Positions 35,442 through 47,634 of a stretch of DNA of 64,000 nt are shown here, piece after piece (position 1 is the stretch's first letter; every line of letters starts with the position of its first letter). The position numbers and the translations under genes are program-made. The notes under the pieces were generated by a model that did not search any database, was not told the origin of the DNA, and saw nothing but the letters and a program-made list of their open reading frames with translations. The DNA is from Antedon mediterranea (taxonomy: Eukaryota; Echinodermata; Crinoidea; Comatulida; Antedonidae): the NCBI RefSeq assembly GCF_964355755.1, contig NC_092678.1, positions 13,736,922 to 13,800,921 on the forward strand. Direction: 5' to 3'.

Positions 35442-35784
35442 CCAAAGGCAAATTACTGAAAAAATGACAATGCTGTGGGTATCAGTGGCTGGATCTCAAT
35501 GGAGATACAAAAATAAAAAGCGAAAAGCTAAATCAAAACGATAAAGTAAACAGCCAGAAAAGTTAGCAGAGCTTTCGGGCAACACTAGCCCTTCATCAGT
35601 ACAAGTGAAGGAATTTGGATAACGTCAGAGTATAAAGCTGGCAAGTGCTGCCTGGGTGGACAGGAATAAAAGAAATATAACAAAGGGAGCCAGGGTGGAC
35701 TCTGAATAAGAGTGGAAAACAAAGAAGGTAGCTTGGTAGAGATATAAACAATTTTGGAATGAGACTAAAAAACAGCTTAAATGG
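35440..35784 (-). mobile_element. Penelope-like 3' end fragment with hammerhead-like motif (3)
   Basis: On the minus strand 35599-35571 reads CTGATGA, A, stem GGGC/GCCC around loop TAGTGTT, then GAAAGC. The following sequence ends in ATTTGCCTTTGGATTT beside the TA run. A second copy of the terminal 60 bp lies at 50667-50730. The open frames here are low-complexity and not genes. Confidence 0.5.
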
Positions 35785-35978
35785 TGTTTCCGACACTGTG
35801 CCGATGTTGTGATGCCATGCCTCATTTACATTTTAAATCAAACTAGAAGGCGCTATAACCTATGTTCATGCAGAGCCATATATATGGCTCTGCATGAACA
35901 TAGGTTATAGCGCCTTCTAGTTTGATTTAAAATGTAAATGAGGCATGGCATCACAACATCGGCACAGTGTCGGAAACA
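35785..35978. repeat. 194-bp perfect palindrome
   Basis: The left arm 35785-35881 and right arm 35882-35978 are exact reverse complements over all 97 bases with no spacer. The centre is GAGCCATATATATGGCTC. Either a recently formed cruciform-prone palindrome or a foldback or assembly artefact. Confidence 0.95.
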
Positions 35979-36171
35979 ATGATTTTTATGATTTTTTTTT
36001 ATATATTCATAATCTATATTTAATAAGCTTTAAAATGAGGCGTTGTTTATTAAAATCACTTTCTAGCTCAGGAAATCTTTATTTTGATAAAATCAATAAA
36101 TAAGTTACCAACGCGGATTGGCTGGTCCGATCAACGCGACAAGACTCTCTGTCAAAACTCGGTATTAGAGA

Positions 36172-37318
36172 GGTTTCACAATCTTACAATAAAGAAAATG
36201 GCTAAGTCACGCACACGTATTCGTTTTCGTAAGCCAGTAAAAATAGGGAGTGTTCACAATCTGACGAATACGATAACGAAAACGGATACGTCACGCACAC
36301 GTATTCGTTTTTCGTAAGTCTCTTAATCCGTCAATAACTAATAGCAAAACAAATAATACTCTAAAAATAAATTACAAATCTTATCTAATATCAAAATATA
36401 AAGTAAATTAATTATTTCGATCATATTAATACTAAAATTAAATTTAATTAAGCAAATCGTATAAATACCGTTTGTCCTTCCTGTCGTCCGTGTCGTGTTT
36501 GTATCGTCGTACATGTCCGTCCCTGTCTGTCAGTAGCGCAGCTAGGTACGTGTTGCTTGGTGCTTGGCTGCCAAGGCCGGCCTAGCCTAACATCAAAGCG
36601 AGTGAGGACTTTAAAAATTGCTATTTATCAAAATTTACCTGGCATTTTAGCAAATTACTTTAGTAAACTACTTTCAATAAAAGTATAATTATATTATAAT
36701 CCTGAATAATTCCTGATTCAAAATGCAAAATGTGCAAAATAGATCAAAAACTATACTCGCTTTGTAGTTACGAATATGACTGATGATATTCGTCAACACG
36801 AAAACGCTTTACGAATATGAAGTGGGGATCAGCTCAAAAGTTTCAGAAATATGTAACGTATCCGTTTTTTTTATCGTATTCGTGATGTTGCGAAACCTCC
36901 ATATTCTGTTTCGCATGGCAACGAAATATTGAGGGCACCGTCCAAAATAGGACTGCGGTAAATTTGAACGAAGCGCAGGTACGTGTTTCTTGGTGCTTGA
37001 CTGCCTAGGCCTAGCGTAACACTTGAGGACTGCTATTTATCAAAATTGATCTGGCATTTTAGTAAATTACTTTAGCAAATTACTTTCAATAAATCTATAA
37101 TTATATTATAATCATGAAACATTCCTGATTCAATTGCAAAATGTGCAAAATAGATCAAAAACTGTACTCGTTTTGTAGTTACGAATATGACTGGAGATAT
37201 TCGGCAACACGAATACGCTTTACGAATATGAAATGGGCATCAGCTGAAAAGTTTCACAAATGTTTGACGTATCCGTATCCGTTTTCGTTATCGTATTCGT
37301 AAGGTTGCGAAACCTCCC
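36172..37318. mobile_element. Two joined, damaged copies of the 14922-15436 MITE
   Basis: Ends with GAGGTTTC(G/A)CAA occur at 36172, about 36245 (nested), 36890 and 37310. The internal phrases ACGAATATGACTG, CATGGCAACGAAATATTGAG and GGGGATCAGCTC(A)AAAAG are present twice. The second copy has lost its left TIR and starts directly after the first. No coding sequence. Confidence 0.75.
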
Positions 37319-37319
37319 T

Positions 37320-38147
37320 ATTATCTCCCCAAATAACGGCTAACTAGTCGAAAATATATCACTGTGTGGTACATAATATTCTATTTTTTTATTTTTTTTA
37401 AATATATGGATAAAAATATCGATTAATTCCTAAATATTCACGAAATGTTGAAACGTTAATTAAAAAAACTACGGTGGAAACCATGCTGTTTCATCGTAAA
37501 CAAAAGCGTCAGCCAATCAGAGAGCGTAATTTATCTCTATATCCAATTACAGTAAAGGATTCACAGATTCTTGTTAGAAATTTTAGCAACATAACACCTT
37601 AATAAAACCAATTTCCATTCGCTATATTAAAGACAATCCCTTAGCTTGTTAAAAATTATGGTAGCTGATATATTTTCGAACAGATAGCTACCAAACATGA
37701 CGTCATTCGGATTAACGGTTTGTTTACAAAAGCGCCTAAAGAAAGTTGATTTTTAGTGAACAAAAGTACAATTTCCTAATAGATTTTCAATAGAAACGAC
37801 TTAAATAATTGCAAAATACACATACTTGTGATATTTTCTCATGAACAAGAGTTTGATATGTTAAAGATAAGTGTTTATAGTATCGTTTTTTATTGACATT
37901 TTAAAATAGGTAGGTTAGGTCGTTTTTCACATTCTGAACTTCAAGGCTAAATATCTCAAAAGTTCGGGATGCGACTATGCACCGCCTTTGTGATGCCAGG
38001 ACTCAAATGGTTTAAATGTTGCGGTCCGCCTCAAAGTATCTGGGGTAAACCATCTTGAGGGTTGATTTATGGAAAAGGAAGAAATAATGTAAACAAAGTA
38101 AAATAAAAGTTTCTTTCGGATCTGGACACTTTCCGATTAATTTTTGG
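37320..38147. other. Intronic DNA, no feature seen
   Basis: AT-rich, no open frame of note, no TIR or RNA gene recognised. Confidence 0.45.
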
Positions 38148-38767
38148 TTAGGCCCGGCGCACACTAGAGCTATCGGCTTAGCCAACTGGCACGGGTAACA
38201 CTTGGCTCACTTAAGCCCGGCGCACACTAGAGCTTTCGGCTGAGCCAACTGGCATGAGTAAAGATCCTCCTCGAAAAATACTCAACTGTTTTTAATTATT
38301 GAACATTAATATAGTAGCAAGTTATTTTAATAAAGCCCGGCGCACACTAGAGCTTTCGGCTGAGCCAACTGGCACGAGTAAAACTTGGCTCACTAAATAC
38401 ATTGCCGCAAACTGTGATCGAGTTCTATCGGACGCACACTAGACGCCTTCAGTACGCGATTTTCTGATTGGACAATTACTTATTACGCTATACACGCGCT
38501 GACATATTATAATATATCAGAACATGTCATCAAAGAATATAAATATTTTATTATCTTTGATGTCATGTACAGTGGCATTTTTGAGTGAGCTATCTGATCA
38601 CGTTCGGCGCACACTTGAGGAAAGTGACACGCGTGCCAACAAATATTAAACACGATAAATATTTTCCTCAGCAGCAATTTCTCACGAATTCCCCGGCGCA
38701 CACTGTGAGCAAAGTGTTACCCGTGCCAGTTGGCTCAGCCGATAGCTCTAGTGTGCACCGGGCTTTA
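38148..38767. mobile_element. TIR element, Harbinger-like, with repeated ends
   Basis: AGCCCGGCGCACACTAGAGC begins at 38214 and its inverse ends at 38764. TTA lies on both sides (38211-38213 and 38765-38767). Further copies of the same end start at 38151 (after TTA) and 38334 (after TAA), each followed by CGGCT(T/G)AGCCAACTGGCA. So the element has duplicated left ends or results from repeated insertion. Non-coding. Confidence 0.65.
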
Positions 38768-38841
38768 GACACCTTCCTTCTTTGACCAACACATCGTACG
38801 ATATTACTTTGACAACGACTTATTCCGGTTCAAATTTGTCA

Positions 38842-39096
38842 GCCGGAATGGCGTCCATGGATTACAAACGTCTCACGCAGTTATCTATTTTGCGCCGCTT
38901 AGCGACGCTATACAATCTTTGATCATACACCAATGGTATTATATAGCCGAAAGCTGAATGGCAAACTACAATGTTATCGCAGTTCAAAATGTGATTCTCC
39001 GACAGGATAGTGGCCAAAGATCGTATAGCGCCACTACGTGGCAAGATATGGAACTGACGCTCGAAAAATGATAATTGCATGGGCAGCCATTCCGGC
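38842..39096. mobile_element. MITE with imperfect inverted halves, 255 bp
   Basis: GCCGGAATGGC at 38842 is inverted at 39086-39096. The arms continue with similarity, including CGCTATAC(A/G)ATCTTTG in each. No clear target duplication. Confidence 0.6.
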
Positions 39097-40545
39097 AAGC
39101 GGATTACCCAGTAGGCAATGCGGCACGCCACCTAAATCAATGTAGGCCTAAACAAATAGGATTTACATCTACGCGATAAACAGTACGACTTTATTTTATC
39201 TTTTGCGTCAAAATGAAAAAACATCTATATAAAATTCGATTATATAAATTTACTCCATTTGATATGACACTTACATATGCGTATATCATTGTCCAACCTC
39301 AAACGGCTACATAATAAACACTGACTGTATGGAGGACGAATTTTGTAGGCAGTCGGTTGAGGTATAGTTATAAATAGTGTCGCGGGGCGCAGCGCAATGC
39401 TTCCCACTTCCCGCCCAAGGTCGGTCGCGTTTGGCTTAGGCGGGGATGATGGCACAGTTTATGTGCGAGAGAAGCATTTTTTTGGAGATGAATTGTAATA
39501 ATTGCCAAATATATTGTCCAAAACTGTCTTTTTATTTTATTTTTTTAAATTAATGGGGGCAGGGGGATGTTCTTTTCCCTGTTCGGAACCTCTCTTTCTA
39601 TTTTGTGTGCTTCAGGCCTACAAAGTTATTTATTTGCAAGGAGAATTTTACTACGATCTGCCACAACAGTAGTATACTGTACATACATTACTAGATACAA
39701 AAACAATTGTTACATTTTTTTTATTTAAAAAAAGTATTAAATATTAATTTTAAAAATTCATAATCATAATTTGTTCTTCTGTGGGACAACCCACTTTTAT
39801 TAGCTCAAATTTCAATATTACGGACAGGATTAAAATGCAATAAAAATACTGAAAAATCTAACTTCAAAGTTTTTTATACAATATTAAATGATATGGAATA
39901 ATTAAATACACTCAATAAATAAATTACGAATGTATGGTTTTAGCCTTCTTAAATACAAGGAAAATTCTATAATTATTTTGATTTCTTGTATTACAAAAGA
40001 AGCCAATAGGCCTAAACAACAGTACTGATAATAACTGAATTATGGTTATTTCCTTTCACTTTAAAGTCTATGTATATGAACAATGAGGTGTGTGAAAATA
40101 GTGATTTTATTTGTTATCCCATAGGATACTGCTCCTTTTCAAGAATCAAAAATATAAATTATTTAATATTACTAATCAAATATAATTGTCCATCAGTTAT
40201 GGCCTTTGTATTTAATTCTTGTGTAAAATACCACTGTGCACTCAATCATCCATCTTCTCAATAGTAATTATACAATATAATGACAGACTTATATCTTTCT
40301 AAAATAAGGAAAAATATATCATTAAATTATTTGGTCACTTTTCGAACTGTTATATAATCATTTGATTACTTATTATAGTATTTTAAAATACTATACATTT
40401 TAAAATTCAAAACAAAAGTCAATATACTATTTGTAATTTAAAGTGTGAAAACCTAAGGTGTACCACTTCAATGGTTTGTAAATTATTTAAGTGACAAACA
40501 ACACTATACATCTGTATAGGGGGATTACCACCTATCTGATAGGAC
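39097..40545. other. Intronic DNA with one GC-rich pocket
   Basis: Mostly AT-rich. The exception is 39375-39450 (GTCGCGGGGCGCAGCGC and CCCGCCCAAGGTCGGTCGCG), preceded by a TATAAATAG-like sequence at 39371. It might be a small promoter or regulatory site, but nothing transcribed can be identified next to it. Confidence 0.35.
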
Positions 40546-40614
40546 AGTGATTAATTCACTATTGGTAATCCTTGGCCACATTGCCTAAAGACAAAATAAA
40601 TGAAATAAAACAAA
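40546..40614 (+). repeat. SINE 3' tail, second copy
   Basis: GATTAATTCACTATTGGTAA, then TCCTTGGCCACATTGCCTAA, then AGACAAAATAAATG. This is the same tail as the SINE at 24713-25030, without its head. Confidence 0.7.
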
Positions 40615-41580
40615 ATACATCGATCAATGGTATTGCCTCTGAGCTGCGGCCAGTTTCGTGTGGTGTGCCACAGGGATCCATCATTGGTCCGCTTTTATTT
40701 CTGTTATTTATTAATGATTTAAATTATATAAGTGATTGTGCTGAAATTGTTAGGTTTGCAAATGATACCAGTTTATTTATTAATCATTAGGACATCTACC
40801 AAGCTATTAATTTAATTAATCGTTAACTAAGTAAAATTGCAAGCTGGTTATTATCTAATAAGCTTTCGTTAAATATTAAAATAACCAAATTTAGTATTTA
40901 TCGTACAAATCCCAACCCCCTAACATTCCTAAATTATATTACGGCATCAGCAAAATTGAAAGAACAAAAGCAACAACATTTCTTGGAATTTGTATTGAAT
41001 AATACTTATCTTTTATTTCTCATATTAATACAAATTCATTAAAAGCATCAAGTGGTCCAAGTGGTCGGTGTTGTTCTAAAAAAACTTAAACATGCCTTGC
41101 CTTCATCCGTTTTACAATTAATTTCTAAATCACTTTTTTGCCACTTTAATTTATGTTATAACCGTTTGGGTTTTTACTTCAAAAATTAATTTAAATTGTA
41201 TTTATATTTTGCAAAAAAGAGCTTCAAGAGCAGTTTATAATGTGCAATACCACCATTCTGCTCCTCTTTTTGATTTATCTCATACAATTAATATTTATGA
41301 CTTACTTACAAAAAATATTTTATTTATGTTTAAATTCAAACATAATCAAATTCCCAGACAAATTACCAAACTTTTAGTTCTGTTCATAATTATTATACCA
41401 GAAATAAATATTATAATGCTTATGATTGCTTAAATACGGAGGTTGGCAAGCATGATCCAAAATATGGAATTCTCTACCAGAAGAACTCAAAATTATTAAT
41501 TTTATATCTTGTTTTAAGTTCAAATTACATGGATACATTGTTTCTATTATTATTGTTTAAGTTAATAATTTGTTTTAAGT
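40615..41580 (+). pseudogene. CR1/L2-type LINE reverse transcriptase fragment
   Basis: An open stretch (to 40790) has GVPQGSIIGPLLFLLFINDLN (motif B region) and FANDTSLF, the usual FADD box with Asp to Asn. The C-terminal part can be followed through several frames to about 41540, with phrases such as HFLGICIE, LPSSVLQLISKSL and FAKKSFKSSL. The order matches the RT 3' half of non-LTR elements of the CR1/L2/jockey group. Multiple stops and frameshifts; 5' truncated. Confidence 0.7.
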
Positions 41581-42292
41581 TAAATTATAACTACATTCGT
41601 TAAGTCAAATGCATTTTTGGCTCAATATCATATTGTTTTTTTTACATGTTTCTTACCTTACTTAAATATCTTACCTGGACTCCAAATTTAAAGCTTAGTT
41701 AAAATGGATAATAATGAAAAGATTTTAAAATTTCGACAAAAAAATGACTTTGTATGAATCCTTTTAATGGTAATAAACAACACACTCAAAATTAGATTCA
41801 AATACCTATTAGAACATGATAAATAAACAAATTAGATTTTGGTATAAAACGTTCGCAAAATGGCCGACCAACTGACACGCCATCTTCATATGAAAGTTCT
41901 ATACGCACGTACGTGATCGTCAAGTTTTAATTTGAAACACCCGGAGTTGTATCGACGACAGCAGTCGCTATGTGATTGGTTAATGAATTTCAATACAGGC
42001 CAATCACCGTCTTGTCTCGTTCGCGGACTGTGTGTAAACAAAATAAACAAATCCATCATATTTATACACGAGACTCAGGTGTAAGCCCCCTGTTGCTGCT
42101 GTCGTAGAAATATTTTACAAATAAATAATGTGTCTGCAAAGATTGTACGTGAAGAACCGAAGAAGGATGTAACTCACGCAGACTACAAAGTAGGCTAGGT
42201 CTAGTAGACTATTTCTTCTTCTAAATTCGCTAGTAGGTAGGCCTTAGAGTAGCCGCCGACGTACCTCCAGGAAGTGGTCAAGGCGGCACGTA
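41581..42292. other. Intronic DNA, no gene seen
   Basis: AT-rich to about 41860, then closer to even composition with AAAATGGCCGACC at 41857, a motif also found in the foldback elements. It may be a diverged TIR remnant. Confidence 0.35.
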
Positions 42293-43143
42293 TAGTGGAG
42301 CAGTTAAAGCCATAAAAATAGCCAAGTTGTGCACTTTATTACCAAAGCATGAAACTTTCCACAAAGTTTTTTTGATGTATATAGATTCAAAATATCGGGG
42401 GGTGCCAAGTGTCCCACGTCCGGTATGGCGGCCATCTTGACTTCAAAATGGCCACCATAAAAACAAAAAGTGTTCATATCTTGGCAACTATAAACAGAAG
42501 AGACTTGATTCTGGTGTTAAATTGTTCACAAACCACATATTTCTATTTGCTCTTATGAAAAGTTTCGTCCAAAAATGACCGGAAATGACGTTTCTTCCAG
42601 TTTGACCTTTGACCTCTTATCTGTATATCTGAGTAACTACTGATCATTTTCAATCGATTTTGGTGTCATTTTGTTCAGAATATAGACATTTATATTTGTA
42701 GTGATGAAAAATTTTCACATAAAATGACTGGAAATACAATTTATAACCTTTGACATATATAATTATGTGAACATACTGTATGTGGTTTACATTGGTATAA
42801 ATGCACCTAATTTTTATACCTAAATAAATGACACTTAACGCAAAAATGACCAGAAATTATTATTCTGAATTTTTGACTTTTGATGTGATAGGATAGGCAT
42901 AAAGTATGACAGATCACTGAGCTCATCTATGCCGACTTGTTTGCTTAACTGTGATGTGTCAATCGTTAGATAAAAGTTTTGGTCCTCTCTCCTTCATCTT
43001 TTTTTTTTTTATGTATTATACCATATGTTGAATTGAATTGTGAGATGCCATTTGGAAAAATGTTTGATGTAAAGTAGCATTCTTTCGTTGGCCTCTTTGA
43101 TGTTGCATATGAGACAAGTTCGGAAAGTTCTCATTTTCATGAG

Positions 43144-43335
43144 TTAAGAGAAGAGAACACCGTCTTTCAAAGTACTTACTACAAACTTATCCTGCATTTG
43201 TGCAGTAGACCTACTTTCATTAGTAAAAAACTCAGATAATTCTTGTTCATTTTCGTTGCATCTAAAAAAATGTACTCCATTTTTATGGTAATGGGTCTTT
43301 GCTGTAAACCTTTCATCAGAATCATTTTCCTCCAT
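43144..43335 (-). other. Small acidic reading frame inside the foldback element
   Basis: An ATG at 43335 opens a 63-codon frame beginning MEENDSDERFTAKTHYHK, with normal composition unlike the AT-driven frames nearby. GTAAGTA within it could be a splice donor. It may be an exon of the element's own gene. No domain recognised. Confidence 0.25.
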
Positions 43336-43524
43336 TTTTTAGCAAAATCCGAACCAAATCAATTATAATTATTCAAGTAATCCTCAAATTAGTGATATGG
43401 ACCTACAATATACTGTTCTGTACAATACCTTTTTAGGCATCCACCTAGACTTTCACTTTGAAGGTCTTGGTCTCCAAATCATACAAGAAACAATGTCTGA
43501 TTTAATCAATCAAAGTAGTGGATC

Positions 43525-44897
43525 CAGACAAAGAAGGGGGTGTAAGACCATCCACAGACAAATAAGGGGGTGTAAGACCATCCACAGACAAAGAAGGGGG
43601 TATAAGACCATCCACAGACAAAGAAGGGGATATAAGACCATCCACAGCCAAAGAAGGGGGTGTAAGACCATCCACAGACAAAGAAGGGGTGTAAGACCAT
43701 CCACACACAAAGAAGGAGGTATAAAACCATTCACAGACAAAGAAAGGGGTATAAGGCCATCTACAGACAAAGAAGGGGTGTAGGACCGTCCACAGACAAA
43801 GAAGGGGTTGTAAGACCATTCACTGACAAAGAAAGAGGTATAGGACCATCCACAGACAAAGAAGGGGGTGTAGGACCGTCCACAGACAAAGAAGGGGGTG
43901 TAAGACCATCCACTGACAAAGACAGTGGTATAGGACCACTTACAGACAAAGAAGGGGGTATAAGACCATCCACAGACAAGGGGTGTAGGACCAATCACAG
44001 ACAAAGAAGGGGGTGTAGGACCATCCACAGACAAAGAAGGAGAGGTAAGACCATCCCCAAACAAAGAAGGGTGTATAAGACCATCCACAGACAAAGAAGG
44101 GGTATAAGACCATCCACAGACAAAGAAGGGGTGCAAGACCATCCACACACAAAGAAAGAGGTATAGGACCATCCACAGACAAAGAAGGGGGTGTAGGACC
44201 ATCCACAGACAAAGAAGGGGGTGTAAGACCATCCACTGACAAAGAAAGTGGTATAGGACCACTTACAGACAAAGAAGAGGGTATAAGACCATCCACAGAC
44301 AAAGAAGGGGGTGTAGGACCATCCACAGACAAAGAAGGGGTGTCGGACCATCTACAAACAAAGAAAAAGAAGGGGATGTTAGACCACCCACAGACAAAGA
44401 AGGGGTGCAAGACCATCCACACACAAAGAAGGGGGGTATAAGACCACCAACAGACAAAGAAGGGGGTGTAGGACCATCGACAGACAAAGAAGGGGTTATA
44501 TGACCATCCACAGACAAAGAAGGGGGTGTAAGACCATCTACACACAAAGAAAAGGGTGTAAGACCATCCACACACAAAGAAGGGGGTATAAGACCACCAA
44601 CAGACAAAGAAGGGGGTGTAGGACCATCGACAGACAAAGAAGGGGTTATATGACCATCACCAGACAAAGAAGGGGGTGTAAGACCATCTACACACAAAGA
44701 AAGGGGTGTAAGACCATCCACACACAAAGAAAGGGGTTTAATACCATCAACAGACAAAGAAAGGGGTGTAATACTATCAACAGACAAAGAAGAGGGTATA
44801 AGACCATCCACAGACACAGAAGGGGGTATAAGACCATCCACCGATAAAGAAAGGGGTGTAAGACCATCTACAGACACAGAAAGAGGGTTAGGACCAT
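43525..44897. repeat. 30-bp minisatellite, about 46 units
   Basis: The consensus is CAGACAAAGAAGGGGGTGTA then AGACCATCCA. Units vary as 29-31 bp through changes in the G run, and by GTGTA/GTATA and AGACC/GGACC. There is higher-order duplication: blocks near 44440-44560 repeat at 44570-44690. Because the unit is a multiple of three, long frames open on both strands (repeats of CGWSYTPFFV on minus, RRGCKTIHRQ on plus). These are by-products, not proteins. Confidence 0.95.
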
Positions 44898-45821
44898 ATT
44901 AACCCAGGAAGCATACAAAAAGAAGATGCAATCAAAATAGGGGTACCACTTGGAGAACAATACATTGTAGAATAACTGAGGCTTAATTGTTGAAATAAAG
45001 GGTTCTTTGTAAGGTCATTAATAATATATTGATATAAACACGATCATCATACTAATTATTTGAAATTCAAATACAGTCTATCTCGAAAAGAAGCTCATAC
45101 TATCACCTTTTTGAGGTTTTACGGTATTCCATACATGTATGTTATTTCCTCTGTCAAACTATTAAAACTTTTAGCGAATCAGAAGGTGCCAACATCGTTG
45201 AACTAATGGTACCACCAAGCACAATGTTTACCATTTGTATGTACTATATACAATTTAAGTCCATTAATCATTTAATATAATTACGCCTATCAGGTAAAAG
45301 TTCAAAATTAGGTGCATTTAAGACCAACAAAAACCACATACAGTATATTCACATAATTAAAAATCAATAAATAAATGTCAAAGGTCATAAATTGTATTTT
45401 CGGTCATTTTATGTGAAAATGTTCCATTACTACAAATATAAATGTATTCATTCTGAACAAAATGACTCCAAAATCGATTGAAAATGAATAGTAATTACAG
45501 AGATATACAAATACGAGGTCAAAAGTCAAACTGTAAGAAACGTCATTTTTGGACGAAACTTTTCATTAGAGCAAATAGAAATATATAGTTTGCGAACAAT
45601 TTGAGACCAGATTTAAGTCTCTAATGTGTATAGTTGCCAAGATATGAACATTTTTTTATTTTATGGTGGCCATTTTGAAATCAAGATGGCCGCCATACCG
45701 GACGTTGGATACTTGGAACCCCTCGATATTTTGAATCTATATACATCAAAGAAACTTTGTGCCAAGTTTCATGCTTTGGTAATAAAATGCACGGCTTATG
45801 TCATTAACTGCTCTACTAGTA

Positions 45822-46149
45822 GACGTATGTACACGGCGATGTAAATAAAAATGGTAAGATCGTGTTAAACTTGTTTTTGGCTTTGAATTTTGTTACTGAA
45901 TAATATACATACTAATGATTAAAATAGAACAGAGATGGGGCAGAGAGGCTTTATAGTTTATTATTATTTTATTTAGTAATTACATAATAAACCTCTTTCT
46001 GATTGTTACGGTACAAAGTCATAAATGTAATACTATACTTATAAATAGGTAGGATTGAATAAAAATAATAGTAAATTTTCATCCACTTATTGTTTTTATC
46101 TTTGCAGATACATGAAATGGCTTTGAAAAACTGTAATAGTAAGCCTACT
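45822..46149. other. Intronic DNA, no feature seen
   Basis: AT-rich; only short frames. Confidence 0.4.
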
Positions 46150-46236
46150 AGTAATACTCCTATGTAAAGCACCTAGAGGGGTCAGTGATCCATTAGGCGC
46201 TATATAAATACTGTTTATTATTATTATTATTATTAA
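46150..46236 (+). repeat. SINE-type 3' tail ending in (ATT)n
   Basis: TGTAAAGCACCTAGAGGGGT, then TTAGGCGCTATATAAATACT, then GTTTATTATTATT. An AAGCGC, GCGCTATATAAAT, (ATT)n tail is a common SINE/LINE 3' end in marine invertebrates. The head is not visible. Confidence 0.6.
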
Positions 46237-47626
46237 TACAATTGTAAACATCAACACATTCTATGGCAGAAATAATGTATCAAAATGAGTTTACAACAAG
46301 CAGGATTTTTTAAACGGGACATAAATTACTTTTGAGGCCTGAGTCATACATTTTAATTCCATCAACACCAGTCAGCTCCATCATGGATGGATTATTTCGT
46401 AAATTTTCATTGTATATAGATTTGGCTAAATAAATAGTATATACAAAAGGAGTATATAGTCGCTTATTTTTCTGTATACCAGACTCGCTATTTGGATGGT
46501 TAAAAACAAACACTATATGATGCACTGCTACTGGTGTAATAGATTCTTAAATTTTTATTAACAGCACCAGCATGTCTGGTAGTATAGTACCATTGTTAGA
46601 GTATGACTGTAACCATAGCATTCAAGGCTAAAGAATTATTATGCATATTTTACTATTCGTCATAAGTTTTTAGTTCTGTAATTTTAATTGTCTACGCTCA
46701 TTCTATACTTTGTATATTAGCATAAAATACTGCATGTTTCACTATCGAGCAAGCATGATCCAAGTAGCATCTATATCAAGTACGCTTGGAATCTTTCTAT
46801 TCACCTTGAAAAAAAGAAAATGCACAAGACAGTTTAATTAAGGACAGAAAGACAAATGTATACGTTCTATATTCCATATCACATGTTTAGGCTTGAATAA
46901 ATATCTTATTTTCAAACTTTTGCATTCTTCTTACTCATCTCATCCATTTTTGTCTTGGTGAAAAGGGAGGGTATTTTATATTCTTCTCCCGCCGAGTTTA
47001 TAGCCTCTCAACCCGAACACGAATATTATAGAATAATGACAATTGTCAAAAGAACGTTTTTAATCAATTTTTATCGTCTGGTTATTGCCATGTTGTAGTT
47101 ATTTTATATATTTAAAATCCTTTTTTTTAATGTAAAATAACGAATGCATATATGGTTTTAAAAACATCAATATCAATCATTTTATGTATATATATAGCAA
47201 ATGTTTTTATTACAACTACTTTTAACGTTGTAACATATAAACGAGGGTAGAAAGTATGCTTAACATATATAATATTTATAACAGAGTATGATAATAAAGT
47301 GGGAACGAACCCACACAAGGCAAAAATGTAGGCTTGATCAACAGATACTTTATTATACTAAAATAAATTTAAAAAGGTTATGGCAACGCTCAGTCTGTTA
47401 CCTTAATATATTATAATTTGACTCCATTCCAATCAATAAAATGAATTTGCTTATCCCATCTATCAATTATAATAGTAAAACTGTAATATAGACCTGAAGG
47501 TAGGTAAGAATACTAACGAATTGTTTATATTATACTGTATTAATAATATATGGCATAAATCAATACAGTTTTTATACGCTATGGAGGTTAAAAAACACCT
47601 TGATACAAACTCAAATACTAGGTCTA
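46237..47626. other. Intronic DNA, no gene seen
   Basis: AT-rich with short frames only. Confidence 0.4.
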
Positions 47627-47634
47627 GCCCGTTA

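Larger units (their letters stand above)
42293..45818. mobile_element. Long-TIR (foldback) element, 3526 bp, with internal minisatellite
   Basis: Ends are TAGTGGAGCAGTTAA and the inverse TTAACTGCTCTACTA, flanked by GTA (42290-42292, 45819-45821). The arms, about 480 bp (42293-42780 and 45340-45818), share ATTACCAAAGCATGAAACTT, GATTCAAAATATCG, GGCGGCCATCTTGA and TTTTCGTCCAAAAATGAC. TAGT ends, 3-bp duplication and AAAATGGCC blocks link it to the element at 29899-32866. Confidence 0.75.

Noticed and set aside
43506-44877. Several overlapping long reading frames (up to 250 codons) on the minus strand and one on plus
   Set aside because: All are translations of a 30-bp minisatellite; several frames are open at once because the unit is a multiple of three. 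No unique sequence or start context supports a protein.
43525-44897. CRISPR-like regular repeat
   Set aside because: Units are directly abutting 30-mers without unique spacers, inside an animal transposon. It is a minisatellite.
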